Shown here: positions 1 through 12,575 of the stretch, in pieces
Layout of the letters: each line of letters opens with the position of its first letter
How positions within the stretch are numbered: position 1 is the first letter of the stretch
Source: Lates calcarifer
Lineage: Eukaryota; Chordata; Actinopteri; Centropomidae
Direction: 5' to 3'
Length of the DNA: 64,000 bases
NCBI RefSeq assembly: GCF_001640805.2
Contig: NC_066838.1
Location: 7,272,601-7,336,600 of the forward strand
Position numbers and translations under genes: made by a program
The notes under the pieces: model-generated
Seen by the model: only the letters and a program-made list of their open reading frames with translations
Database searches by the model: none
Told to the model about the DNA's origin: nothing

Positions 1-3000
1 CATAACTCCATTATAAAGTAATTTAAAACTCCATGATGTGTGGTCTTTGTGGTCAGAGGGTGAAAAAGGATAAGACCAACAGCGTCATTTCGGCGAATGC
101 CCCAGGACAACATCAAAGTGACAAAGACCTCCAGCAGCTGTATAATTATGAGTAAAAGAGGATCTCAGATGACAAGTGTCAAAGTCCATGTGGACTGCAG
201 TGGGTAGGTCAACAGAACATGAGACTACTGAACAAAGTAGTCATTTTAACCCAAATCACAATGTTTCTGTAAACCTTCCAAGTCATTTTTGGGTCTAAAC
301 CTAACCATGCCACATGATAACTGTTGGTTATCATGTGCTGTTGTAGACATAGACAAACAACATCATCCTGCTGATAGGAGTATCAGATCAGATGTGTTGT
401 TCTAGAGTACATGGACAAACAACTCATTCTGTTGTTTTATTTGGAGGACATACTGAACAGGCCTCGAACATTTAACCAGACAGGAAGGCAAAACACTGTC
501 TTTCAGCCTTTAATTTACTCTTTAAAGACACAATAAATAACAAATCTGCAAACTTTTAGGACTGTCAGCTCTCATACTGGCATGTTGTAGTTGCTGTGGC
601 AGTGCTGTAATAGCCTGGCTCTGGACCTATGGACTTCTGAATTGCTGCCCAAATCTCTAATTTGTTCAGAAATTTCAATAGTTGTGTTTGTGCTGTGCCC
701 ACTGACAGTCAGAGCTTTGTAGGTGGGATTAAGTATGCCAGTGTCCTTTACTTTGATAGTTCCCTCTCTTCCTAAATACATTCATAAAAACAGGAAACAC
801 AAAAGTGTCCGTACCAAATGGTTAAAATTACCACAGATGCTAAAACTAGAAGCAATGAGTGAGAGGCAGTGTTTTAGGTTTTTAAGGAGGAGAGAAATCA
901 TGTGTAGGTTTTCAAGATTGTGATAAGGAGATGCAATAAATCACTCCTCAATAAAACAAACTATTACTTTTTAAATAAGCAGCGTAGATGAGTAAGTACT
1001 CTTGTCAAAGTGAGTCCAACTTACAACCACTTGACATGATGAGCACATGAACTCAGAGACAGAACCATCCCTGCACTAGAAAAACTGAGAGTTCAGTCAG
1101 TATTGTGGAAAGTTTTTGAGCTTTCAAAGTCATTTCAGCAGGTTTCATCAGTGGCAGCTGGTGAGAACATTAATTGCCAATCAGTTGATCCTAGCAGTTT
1201 GCAGGGGTTAAGACCATCTCATCTACTTAATGTCATCCACTGCCTCTCCCTCCTCACATTGATCGAATGTTGTTTAATTACCACCCAACTGTAGAGACTC
1301 AATGAACTATTAAATAACTTAATGATTTGGCACTTTCCCCCCAATAGCTCGGATCCAGTGAAGCGGCTCCTTGCACATATTATACAAATGACTACCGGCG
1401 GAGGTGTATCAGCCTCATGCTCCTGTACCCACACCAAACACATTGTAATATTGTTGCTATGAACCACAGAGGCCATGTAAGCACCTCAGAGATCATAAAC
1501 AACACTGCACAATAAAATGCTTTCCTAGATTTGCTCTTTAAAGGCCTTAAAAACACATAGAAGTCGTTTATTTCTTAGGCATTGACTCCATCCCCTGAGT
1601 TGTAACAATCCGAGCCCATCGTGACCTGCTGTGTCAACACTTAGAGCAGGGCTCGCAGCTACTGTTTCATGCCGCTGCTACCTGCTTTTTATATCAGCTT
1701 AAGTGGAAAACAGAAAGTTGTGGATTATTGAAGACAGCTAAGAGGCAGCTATAGTAAGTTGGTGCCACTGGAGAGATGTCAACCTGATCCACATAGTGGC
1801 CGAAGGCAGCTTCCAACTTACTAAGAGAGCTCACACTTCCAACAATATACCTGCTGCCCTGCCTGCCTGCATCACCACCAACAGTCACTTAATGCAAATG
1901 TATGAACATCTCACCATAAATCATTCAAACATCTCTCTGAACTTAGCCTGGACTGAAAGGGAATGCAGAATGTACACGCTTATTAAAGGACCACACTTGT
2001 GCTTTTCCATATTTCAACATTAGCTCCAAACTGTGCATAATAACGTTACAGCTGAACACTTCCCAAAGCAAACCCTTCAGTCTGCTGACAGAAATAAGCA
2101 GCCTGGATTTTCCAAGAATATTATGCAATTTTTACACTTGGCTTTTAAATGGAAAATTAGATTGTGATAATTACACTGAAAGATCTTGATGATTTCTACA
2201 GAATCATGTTTTCATCTATAACCAATCAACATATCTGTACACGGTGAAAAGTCTCAATAATGATCAATAAGTTGCAGTTTAGCAGGTTTGGGTTTGAGGA
2301 CTTGTTGCTCTGACAACAGCTCCAGATACATTTTAAGCCAGCGACTGAAAAATCCACCAAATCACAAATAATCAAATTAAGATAATGATCCCAGTTGAAG
2401 ACGGCTTTCTTTCTGTTGGTCCTCTTATTTCTCCCTTTCGTAATCTCTTGCTGGTGCACATATTTTATTCACAGTGGCCTTCACAGCATAACTTTCTGAT
2501 TTTGTTAAACTTTGTTAAATGTAATTTTTCTTGCTTTAGCTTTTATGAACAACCCAATAATAACAGGAAACCAAACAAAGGACAGATCATTTGGAGGAGC
2601 TGGCTGGCAGCAGAGTGTGAAAGATGCACATGGCCACAGGTTACAAAAGCTTGGCTTAAAATACAGTAGTTGTCGTCACTTGCCTTTGTGTTCAAAGGCA
2701 ATAGGTTCCAGTGTGTTGGAAGCTATCCAAATATGTTTGTCCTCTCTGTCCTTAAGTCCACAAAGACAGAGAAGGTGAATCATCCATCCTCAGTCCTTTC
2801 CTTGATGCTGACCATCTATCCCTGCTCTCTGCACCACAGAAAAGCTACTCATTCATCCTCCCTATGCTTCAGAATGACCACCCATCCATCTTCAGCAGGT
2901 TGCAACAAAGCATTAGCAATAATGCACCATACATCTTTGATGGGTTCAGAATACAAAGTAGGATGCATCGTTTCCAAGTTTGTTTAGAAGAATATAGATG

Positions 3001-3706
3001 TCACCTGTTCAGTCTACTCATATTTCAGTAACTAAATATGAGAAACACATAATAAGAAAGTAAATAAGAGAAAACTTTCGAGTTGGCAAAGTGAAGTATC
3101 TCTAATAACCAGGTGTATGTGAATGTTTATGTATGCTTGCATGTACAGCATACAGCAGCACATCCTCCTGTAACTAACCTAAACTGCACCTGTTTTGAGT
3201 CAAGCTCAGCTTGGTAATAACATACTCTGCATCTGCAGGACAAGAGAGAGTGGTGCAGATGAAATTCTGAAATTATTACACACTGTTAGGTGTTTTGTGT
3301 AAGAGAGATACCTCTTAGGCTCTAAAGGTAGAAAACAAAGCTTTTCCCTGAGTGTTAGATTCTCAGCAGTGTCACTTCTTATTGATATTGCCAACTGCTA
3401 CATAGTTGTAATAATATGTTACTCAAATTAACAGACCTTTGATACTCTACCACCATCTTCACTGATGTGCAGTGTACTTATTGTGTCAGCTTTCTGGTAC
3501 AGTAATGTTAGAGGGAGTACTTCCACACAGAATAAAGTATACATTTAAAATCAAAACTTGTTCTAAATGTGTATTGTATCATCACCAGTGGCAGCAGTGC
3601 AGCTGAACAGCTCCTCGTCAGTGAGAGAGGAAGTAATCCTGAGCTTTGATTTTACATGGTTTGTATGGATTAAATGGATTTCTCAGTCAGAATAAATCAT
3701 GTTCCT
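1..3706. other. No gene seen; unique-looking AT-leaning DNA
   Basis: I read both strands and found no coding exon, RNA gene or clear transposon. Open frames here are under about 105 codons, do not resemble known proteins and lack splice-site context I would trust. The base composition is even apart from short A/T runs. It is consistent with intron or intergenic vertebrate DNA. Confidence 0.6.
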
Positions 3707-3850
3707 GTTACTGTCCAGACTAAAATATCTCAATAACTGTTAGACTAGGTGCCAAGATGATGTCTCCTAATGTCTGTTGTGATCCCCCAACTTTTCTTCT
3801 AGAGCCATCATGAGGTGATTTCCAGTTACAATTTGGCACATTCCTGCCCC
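3707..3850 (+). repeat. Dispersed fish repeat, degraded fragment
   Basis: The stretch has the diagnostic order of phrases of a repeat I remember as very common in percomorph fish: a 'GTCCAGACT-AAATATCTCAA-AACTGTT' block, then 'GATCCCCCAACTTTTC', then 'TCTAGAGCCATCATGAGGT'. The same phrases occur at 15087-15612 and 17600-17735 on this strand and reversed at 31589-31787. This copy is short and diverged. I cannot name the transposon class. Confidence 0.5.
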
Positions 3851-5090
3851 TCTAAGAGTAAGTTACTGCTACACACTACTGCACAGTTTTGTTTTCCAAC
3901 CTAGAAGATGACTATGAATTTTGCATAAAGGTGGTGAACCCATATTTTCACTGTCTCCCTGTAACAGATCTTGTGAACCCCTGTGTGGTTCCATTGAGAT
4001 CATGGTCCTGCATCGGGGAAGGGATTAATGGAAAGTAGTTTTGACTAGTACCTGTAATAACACTAAAATTAATACTGTGTTACGATAATATTACCTCATT
4101 GAAAATGTTAGTAATGGAGACTTTTACGGTGTGTTTCTGATCTGAACATTAGAGATCACTTCATTTCATCTCCTAAGATGACATCCTTAATGTGTCTATA
4201 TACAGTATTATGTTGGATTGTATCATACAGTAAAATGAGCTAAAAAATGGTAGAAAAGAAATTTGATGAAGAGAAGAACTAAAGGCACACCCTTCACAAC
4301 ATTTCTCATCATGTTATTTGACTTTGACTCATAAAATGTTAAAGTCATGATGGGTACAACTGAGAGTTTGGTTAATGGGCAACAACACAGCTAAATGAAA
4401 AGCCCCTGCTTTTCTTTTTTGAACTAGGTCACTCATAGTGTGCAAAGTGGGCACCAAATGACCATGCAGCTTGATGAGGAACACTTGAAACCACTCCAGA
4501 GGGAAGGAGGTAGGTTCATTGACAAGAAAAGAACCATCAGGTGCATTTACTGAGGATTTATCCTACGGTTTTGTTTACTAGCCTGCAGAGCAATAGGCAA
4601 GGAGCCAATAGCATGCGGTCTTGTGCATTACTGGAGTGAACAAAATGCTTGAAGGAAGAAAAGTAACTTTGTCTTTGACCTGAATCAGTGAAATGTGTCT
4701 CCTTCCAGTAGCCTCATTCTCAGTTTATATGTCATCTTCTCTTAGAGTACTTTTGCCGGGCTGCCAATTTGCTAGACAAGACCAGACAAGACCTTTTTCC
4801 TCCGAGTGTGACAGGCAGGTACACATAATTTTAAACTTGCATCAGGTACCTTAGCGCATAAAATTTGGGCTTACCAAAGCAGCATTTTCCTCCCATCATA
4901 TCTTAAAGATGTCCTGGTAGCTCCTGCGTACCCTCCCTCACCCTCCTCTTCCCCTGGCTCACAGCCTTTTGCTATTGTAATGCAGGGAGGGAGAATAGAA
5001 AGTATTGAAAGCCTTGTTTTCAGCAGCTGGTGTGTGTGTCTCTGTTGAGTTTTTCCTAATTACCTCCCAAAGGAGCCCCACTGCTGTCAG
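3851..5090. other. No gene seen
   Basis: Mostly unique sequence. The first 150 bases may continue the decayed repeat to the left, but I could not match them phrase by phrase. No coding exon or structured RNA was recognised. Confidence 0.5.
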
Positions 5091-5256
5091 ACAGAAAGAG
5101 GGGAGGGTGAGAGGGAGCAAGATAGAAGAGGGGAGATGATGTTGGGGATAGGATGGGAGGAAAGACAGAATGTCGACGGGAACAGGAAGACAGCAATACA
5201 CAGTGAAAACACAGTGAGTGAAGGGGAATAAAGAGGGGGCAAAAAGAAGGAGCTTG
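5091..5256. other. Purine-rich strand (GA-rich tract)
   Basis: For about 165 bases the + strand is made almost wholly of A and G with few pyrimidines, for example around 5098-5120 and 5225-5252. The apparent 70-80 codon frames on the minus strand here are an artefact of this composition (Ser/Pro/Leu-rich translations). Such asymmetric tracts can form triplex DNA or bind GAGA-type factors, but no function is shown. Confidence 0.6.
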
Positions 5257-7388
5257 CATGCGATCTTCCATTTAGCCTCACTCTGCCATGTTGACTGTCA
5301 CTTCAGCTTTTTAAAACAGGTAGAATGCTTCCATCTCTGCTTTGGGATTTTAAAAATGCATGGAGCCACTGTCTCTCCAAAATAAATGAATGGGTCAAAA
5401 CATGCATGTAGACTACGTGTTTGATCATATGTTGTACAGCAGTCCATGAAAGTGATGGTCTGGTGTGATGTGCATATATACAATGACAAGTTCATAGCAT
5501 AAGAATAGCACCACCCATGCCTATGTCGGTCATATTAAACCTGACATATCCAGAGGCTAAACAGCTGCTGCTACGGCCACAAGTGGCAACTACAGTTTAA
5601 TGGTACATTACTTTTACCTTCATCTTACAAGATTAGACGCTTTGAAGATATTCTTATAAACAGGACTGCACCAATTTGCCCACTGGACCAAATATCCAGT
5701 CTGTGCAGCATCAAAAGGCCAATGTCCTGACTGTGAAGATGTTAGCTGTTACCTAGCTTGCAATGGATGTGTCTTATTTTTTCTGATTTTCCTCCACTTT
5801 TTCCTCTTGTCTCTGTACATTTCTAAAGCAGATAAAACCCTGCATAAAACCTCTGCGATAAACACAAATTTCTTGTTCAAGTTGAAACATTTTCAATTCA
5901 TGCTGACATATTTTCATGTCAGTTCGCACTACCCTGGGTAAATTCACAGAAATGTGAGAATAAGTCAAGTATAGTGAAACCAGAATTCTGGGTTCTGATT
6001 CAGAAAATCTCATATTTGTATTTACTAAAAATCCTGCCCTAACATAACACTGCTCAACATTATAATTTCTCAGTATGGTTTATTTAATATTGTTGTTTTA
6101 AGCAGTCTTTACCTAAAACCATTTCAGAAGTTTTGCTATATAAACTTGACTAACTGAAGAATCTGGTCAAATCAAATTGATCTGCTAAAGAGTAGCATAA
6201 ATCACAGTACAGTCATGAAGCCAGAGAAGTGGCATAATACACAGCAAGTATATATCTACAGTAAGCTTACACTAGCTAGCATTAGCCACCATAGACTACT
6301 TACAACAAAGTTAGTATAAGTAAATGTGCAGCTGCAAAGACAAGTGACCAAGTCTCAACAGGAGGACAGGAGGCATATCCTAAAACTGAACTTCACATTC
6401 TACATTTTTAGTAAAACTAATCTGCTTATTGTCCACGTTCCTGTGAGCTTTTGACGCTGACATGAAGCTAATGTGAAGTCTTTCTGTTAAAACAATCAGA
6501 CAGAGATTTCTGGCAGCGTAGTTCTAATAAAGCAGGAAGATTGCAAAGTCAGTATTTTATTTTATTTTGACCTGGCAGAGAGTGTGTGAGGCCACCAATA
6601 AAATACAAAGGTAAACAGTGTTTCTGTGCCACCGTAGCAGATTTAATATGGGAGAAGCCAGGTTTCTCACAATGAGAGGATGAATTTACACAAGTTATTC
6701 TGACTCATTTATTCTTTCATGCGTTCAACCAAAACCAGGTTACTGGGGCAACCAGGTCAAGAATGTAGTTCTCTGTGAATGGAATTGAGGCCAGTAAAAA
6801 GGAGCCTCCATGCAAGAGCTGTATTTGGGCTAACTATGTGGTAATGCAGATACATTTCACATTCCACTTAAACCACTGATTATCACTGGAGAAACTCCAG
6901 GTATTAAATTTAATTACTGGCTCTGTATTCATGACTGTAAACTGAAAACAACTCACTAGAAGTTAAATATCAAAATTACCAAGTTTGCACTGTAGCCTAT
7001 TATTGGCAGCTCTTCCATCTAGAAAACAATGCAGGATTTGGTTCTTGATTTTGGTACACACAGCACACTCACAGAGGATTAAAATCACAAACCCTCTCCA
7101 GTTATCACAAATCAGGGGATATCCTGCCTAACATCAGTCCTGTGTAAATGGGGCCTCAGAGGGCTATATTAAAACACATTCCCACTGTGATAGGCTTAAT
7201 ATTGAGGCTGTGAAAGTGAAGTGCTGTTACAGAAGGGAATTGTTGGTAAATTATGTTTGAGGAGGGATTTCTATGCTCAAAAGTCAGAGAGAATCTTTTC
7301 TGCTGACTAGGGACAAAATGTTCACTTACTATCACCTGCTGGAACATACTGAAGGCATATTAGAAATGTAAAATATTCCTTATTAACA
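5257..7388. other. No gene seen
   Basis: Unique-looking DNA with no coding exon or RNA gene. A short stretch near 6280-6300 has the 'gctagcattagc' flavour common in fish repeats, but it is too short to assign. Confidence 0.55.
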
Positions 7389-7398
7389 TTACATTTCC
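7389..7398. repeat. Left target-site duplication of the SINE
   Basis: The ten bases TTACATTTCC directly precede the SINE and recur as TTATATTTCC at 7734-7743 with one mismatch. Short direct repeats of this size are the hallmark of LINE-mediated SINE insertion. Confidence 0.7.
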
Positions 7399-7399
7399 A

Positions 7400-7731
7400 G
7401 GCGGCACAGTTGTGTAGTGGTTAGCACTGTCGCCTCACAGCAAGAAGGTTCTGGGTTTGAACCCTGGTTCACCTCACCCGAGGCTTTTATGTGTGGAGTT
7501 TGCATGTTCTGCCTGTGCCTGCGTGGATTCTCTCCAGGTGCTCTGACAGTCCAAAGACATGCAAGTCAGGTTAACTGATGACTCTATATTGCCCGTAGAT
7601 GTGAATGGTTGCTTTTGTGTGTATGTTGGCCCTGCAATGGACTGGGGATCTGTTTCCCAATGTCACCTGGGATAGGCTCCAGCTTCTCCATGACCCTTAA
7701 CGGATAAGCAGTATAGACAATGAATGAATGA
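7400..7731 (+). mobile_element. tRNA-headed SINE-like retroposon, near full length
   Basis: The element starts with GGCGGCAC and has a tRNA-like head. An A-box-like segment lies at about 7412-7424 (GTAGTGGTTAGC) and a B-box-like segment at 7454-7464 (GGTTTGAACCC, against the pol III consensus GGTTCGANNCC). The body contains the phrases 'GTGTGGAGTTTGCATGTTCT' and 'GGGATAGGCTCCAGC'. It ends in GGATAAGCAGTATAGACAATGAA and a short (TGAA)n tail at 7719-7731, so it runs on the + strand. It is about 332 bp and is flanked by a 9/10-matching duplication, so both ends are intact. I recall this family as widespread in percomorph genomes; I did not check a database and give no family name. Several point changes in the head suggest it no longer makes pol III transcripts. 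Confidence 0.85.
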
Positions 7732-7733
7732 AG

Positions 7734-7743
7734 TTATATTTCC
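7734..7743. repeat. Right target-site duplication of the SINE
   Basis: TTATATTTCC, matching the left copy at 7389-7398 at 9 of 10 positions, directly after the simple tail of the SINE. Confidence 0.7.
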
Positions 7744-10300
7744 CATAAATCCACTGCTGTTATGAGTCATTTTAAAGTAGCTGTCCATGGTGCTGAAAGA
7801 TGCAGTCAGTTAATTCAAGTATCTGTCAGGCTATACACGGTTTACAAAAGCATCATTGCAGAGCATTGTATCAGGTTAATTATCACACTGAGGACATACT
7901 GAAAACAAAGCCTATAGTCCGATCCTCTAGCTCGCTGCCTTTGTGTATAATACATACTGTTATTAAATCTGGCTGTGATGGTTCTTGTAAGCTTCCCCAA
8001 GGAGACGTATTGTCAGAGAAATGCAGGTGTTGTCACTTTGTTATCAAATTAACATTCCCATACAAAGCCTCTGCAGGGAGGCAGAAAGAAAATAACATGC
8101 ACACACAAACCAGAACAAAGAGGGAAAAGGTAAGGAAACTAAACAAAGATTTAAAAAGCATTCATTAATTGATGATTAATTTAAAAAAAAAAAAAACAAT
8201 CTTTTTCTTGCCTGTTGCGGCCTCAGTAGGCCTCTCTCACAGTAGAAAATTTGACTTAATTTAGTGGGAAAATCACAAGGTGTTACTAACAACATTAATG
8301 ATGACATGCACCATAACAGGACCCTGAAACTGAGGCAGTTAAATGGCATTCAGCCATGATTAATTTTATTACTTACACCTCTGCTTCTCATGTCAGAGTG
8401 TGTATGCATCTGTAAATTACTGTACAAATCAAACACAAGTAAAACAAAACAACAACAACAACAAAAAAAAAAACATCAGAGCAGCAGGGAGTAACAGTGG
8501 AACACATTTTGTTCTACCTGTTGTAGCTGTGGCCTTACAGCTCTGTTACCTTCACATGAACTGTTGCTGGCACAGGAACGTACATCACCAAGTATAATTT
8601 GGCTTTACTGCACTGATATTGTTTTTTAAAATCTCTTTGCACAGACAGAAATTTTAGAGTCTGCCGTAAATTAACTCGGCATTTTAATACTGTATGTTCA
8701 GGTGTATATTAATATGTGAGTCACTGTTGATGAGAGGAACTGATTTGTCTGATGACTGGTGAAATCCTGCTGTGACATTCATCCTGCTCCCGCCTCTTTT
8801 CCCAGTTTGCACTACGATACATCAGGAAGCATCAAGTGTCTCAACAGCAACAGGACAGAACTTGAAAGTTATTCATGATGCTTCCTACACTCACTGTCTT
8901 AGTACTTGTAGTTTTTAGAAGTTATCAGATAAAGGTCAAATTCAAAATGCAGAAAACAGCTGCATTTTTATTTTGTTCTAGACAGTAATCTAGGATTATC
9001 TGGGCTGCAGAGGCAAAAATATGATACCAGAATTAAATCATTTAAATATCGTGGTATTTACTAATAAGCCATTGGTAATTTACCCCAGCAAACCACAGTT
9101 TAGGAAAGTGATTAAACACACCCGCCTGACATTTCCCAGTCAGCCCCATCAGTCACATCGTCTGCCTGTATTTGTATCACATCCTGCATGTATAGTACAT
9201 CTCTTGTTATCCTCTCTGCCTGTGCAAGTGGAGGAAATTATTTATCCCTATCTCTGATCAAAACATCAACAAATATATCCTAAATATAACAACACTGTGC
9301 ATTGTATACACGCAGTTTGTTTTCCATAACTTCACACTAAATGTTGGAAAAATCAGCAAATTTGTGAATTACCTGAGGAGCTGTTTAAACAATCAGTTTG
9401 ATTTATTTCTGTAGAAACTGCTGGTTGTGACTGTAACTGTAACTGTTGCTAAGCTACATTTTGTTTGTCAGTGTTACAGTAAACATCTTCCCTTTCAGGG
9501 AACGTGCACACGTCTCCATCCAAACAAAAGCACTGAACAGGTTACACCTCTGAAACTGTCCTAAATATCAGCAGACAGAAATCATCTCCCAGGTTAATAA
9601 AGTTGATAAACCCTTTGATAAACTCTATGTGAATATGTGTCAAACATAAACTTCAAAATATTATTGATCTCATCTTCATTAATGTTTTCACCCAGTTTCA
9701 GGAAGACAGAGGCATCAACACATCTGCACCTCAGTTTGTTATAACTACATTCAGTCCCTGCTCTCCCTAATTTAGGCAGATGGATTAAAGACATCAATAC
9801 TGCTTATTTGACCATCTCATCATAAATAATTTAAGGCTCCTCAGAATACAAAAGCCAATACATGGACCAATTGAGTGGCTGACAACTGAAATCCCAGGTG
9901 GAATCTTCTGATGAGTGTACAGAGCAAATACTGTTTAAAAGGCAATTAAAGAGCATCATTGGAAACTGAAAAAAGTCTAAGAAGCTAAGTACCATCTGAG
10001 GAAATGCAGATGTTAGTTTGCACATTGTAGACCCGTGACCAGTGTCTCAAAGCCGTACATATGTCCTGATCCTCTCACAGACATGAGACCAAATACACTA
10101 ACTGGAAATAGCTTCATTTTGTTACCATGTTGATTCACAGAAAGCTGTGACAGACACCCCCAGCCTGAGATTCAGATGTATGGAGGAGTTAAGTGTCTGT
10201 TAATGGGGCTTCCCACTGCAGGAAAACTGATTGTGTGGAGGAATTCAAGGTGGATTTCTCCTTTGTGAATTTAGTCATGGAAATGAAATGGGATTGGGCA
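7744..10300. other. No gene seen
   Basis: Unique-looking DNA. It contains an A14 run at 8183-8196, and an (AAC)n stretch at about 8447-8463 that runs into an A-run ending at 8473. The 122-codon open frame starting at 7800 has no recognisable domain, and its 3' half is Lys/Gln-rich because of local A-richness, so I do not call it a gene. Confidence 0.55.
8183..8473. repeat. Two short A-rich simple-sequence tracts
   Basis: A14 at 8183-8196 and an (AAC)n/poly-A tract at about 8447-8473, separated by non-repetitive sequence. The Asn/Lys-rich open frame beginning at 8400 is a product of the second tract. Confidence 0.8.
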
Positions 10301-10470
10301 GAAGTATTTATTTATTAATATATCAAGCGAGGAGTATTACCTCGGTGGCATATTATTTTCTCTTCTCCCAGTGCCCCCCTCCCCTCGACAGGCGGCATTA
10401 GTAAATGTGTGCTGACAGCAGAGGTTACCTTGAGCAGGCCGCTGGACCTGGGGGCTGTATGTCTTCATTT
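10300..10470. other. Candidate conserved noncoding element
   Basis: A compact block with retained CpG sites (for example near 10327, 10342 and 10385), balanced composition and homeodomain-like ATTA cores next to GC-rich words. No repeat texture is visible. This resembles vertebrate developmental enhancers, but the call rests only on texture; no alignment was available. Confidence 0.25.
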
Positions 10471-10571
10471 ACCCCAGTATCTGCAGATGCCAGGGAAAAG
10501 GGAAAGTTATTTTCTGTGTCTGGCCCACGGGGAAAACTGAGGCTAACGATCTTGGCCATGTTGATTGTTAC

Positions 10572-10608
10572 CTTGCTCCTAGAATAGCACTTTACTTTTA
10601 GGAGCAAG
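10572..10608. repeat. Short inverted repeat (10-bp arms, 17-nt loop)
   Basis: The arm CTTGCTCCTA at 10572-10581 is exactly complementary to TAGGAGCAAG at 10599-10608. The arms do not extend further, so it is too short for a microRNA precursor. Confidence 0.75.
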
Positions 10609-10651
10609 AGCTAGGGAATGCATGCAGGAAGGATGAGAGGGGATGGGTGGG

Positions 10652-10674
10652 GTGTGTGTGTGTGTGTGTGTGTG
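10652..10674. repeat. (GT)n microsatellite
   Basis: Uninterrupted GT dinucleotides over 23 bases. It sits inside G-rich DNA and causes the Val/Cys run in the local open frame. Confidence 0.95.
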
Positions 10675-12563
10675 AGGATAGCAAAGGCAGGGGTGAGGGG
10701 AGGGTTGGGGGTGGATGTGTTTGGGTCAGCGGCACACACTCACACAAACACATGGGGGGAGAGCTTTGAACTCAGGCTCCCAGAGAAGTCAGCTGTGTGG
10801 TGTGATTATACTGAACCTGTGTGTCCACTTATTAATCATCTGGATTATTTAGGTCAACCCTGATGCAAACACCTTCTATGAAGTTATTATACTGTGCCCC
10901 ACAATACGAGTCCATGGGTTAGTGTGGCATGAGGCTGCGAGGCGTAAGCTAGTCTGACGATACCACTTAAAGGAACAGTCTTTCTAAAAACCGAACTTAC
11001 AAAAGCAAAATTCTTAACACTTCAATGGTATGTTAATGTGCTTTAATGTGAGCTGAATCATCACCATACAACCAAAGCTATCTATAGAGAGCTACCTACC
11101 CACTGGAAATGAGCTTCTAGCATCAAGGAACACACTTTAAACTAGCATTAACTACATTAACTTGTGCAGTTACAGTGTTTCGTTAAAACAAAATTCCAGT
11201 TCACAACCAAGCTATCCAGTGCATTTTATTCCCCCACTGTGTGATAGCCGGTCCTGGGTGCTATCAGAGTTTACAGGAAGATTAATTACGTTTGCCTCGC
11301 ACGAGTTAGTCCTCATCCTGAAAGCCTTTTAAAATTAAGCCTGACTTCAAAAATCTGCCTACCGACACATCTCAGTCTCACAAGTTAAATCTTGATTGAT
11401 TAGGAATCAATTTGTGGTCTTATGGAAACTAACACCAAATTTTTACAAAAAAAGAGAAAAAAATTCTTCTTCTTGCAGTTTATGCATGAAACTGTTCACA
11501 AACATGTCCTTGCTCACATAATATCACATTTTAAGTGACTCATTGTCTTTTAATTTTGGCGTTCAAGTAATAACTATTAAAATTAGCTTCTTGGGAATAT
11601 AACATAAAAGTGCAGTAGATAGATAGATAGATAGACAGACTGATAATCAAGATGCAATCCTTCCTACTGAAAATCCTTGACACTGTCCATTGTTTGATGC
11701 TGACACGTTGTCCTTATCTGCTTTGAACAGAGCTGTGCCCTCCAGCTCTTTCCTTTTCATTATAATGGAATAGATAAAGACCATATGTAGATGGTAGAGA
11801 GCAGGAGTCTCAGCCACAGAGCCAAAATGAAGGGTTATTACAGTTAAATACAGGCTGACACTCTGTCCGCTAATCCTCGGGGTGGTCATTATGGAGAAAA
11901 CTAATAGGCACATCAGTAATCAGGGCCAAATTCACTGTCTTATCTTGGCCTGAAAAGCACCTCTAAATAGCACTGTAACAATCACTGTGAGATGATCTCT
12001 CCCCCAATATTTAGGAAGAATTACAGACTTTAATTGGTTCACAAGATTTTATAAAGTTAATCAACTCAACCAATCACCTTGAAAAGAATAAGTGACGGTG
12101 GTTAAAGTCAGAACCATGTTGCTCAGATTTTACATTCCTTAATGTTTTTCACATGTTTAATGTGAATTTATATCAGAATCCTCATTTCCACCAAATTAGT
12201 CCTGGTTCTCGATCCTGTTCAAGATTCTTAGCGTTATTCATCGAACCAGCCCACATTTCCAGTTTAGAAACCACTGTAATGAAGGATGTGTCGTCTATGG
12301 AGGGGGATGCCCAACAGAAACAGTAGTAGTAAGATGGCGGATCGCATTGATTACTTGTCAGTGTTTATACAGTTACAGACCACTGCATGCTCTTTTTTCC
12401 CCCACAATTTCTCACATGTCTTCTCCATCCTCTCTTTCCAACATGCAAAATATGATATGCACACTGATGTCGTCACAGTTCACACTTGGTTTCAGGCTGA
12501 GAAATAACATTTCGGTTATGAACTAATTTATTTTTTGTCAAAAATGATGCAAACAGTTTTTAA
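10675..12563. other. No gene seen; unique DNA with one tetranucleotide repeat
   Basis: No coding exon or RNA gene was found. A (TAGA)n microsatellite is listed separately. The stretch 12180-12340 reads like a CpG-containing decayed repeat, but I could not assign it to a family. Confidence 0.5.
11616..11635. repeat. (TAGA)n microsatellite
   Basis: About five TAGA units in a row, followed by a degenerate ACAGAC end. Confidence 0.9.
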
Positions 12564-12575
12564 TTAAGTGCACAA
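12564..12575. repeat. Left target-site duplication of the L1-like insertion
   Basis: TTAAGTGCACAA occurs here and again, without mismatch, at 13323-13334, exactly at the outer edges of the LINE fragment. Confidence 0.9.

Noticed and set aside
7400..7475. A functional tRNA gene at the head of the SINE
   Set aside because: A and B boxes are present but no cloverleaf with acceptor stem closes, and the SINE body follows directly.
7800..8168. 122-codon open frame, plus strand
   Set aside because: No recognisable domain, no supporting splice or promoter context, and a Lys/Gln-rich end from local A-richness.
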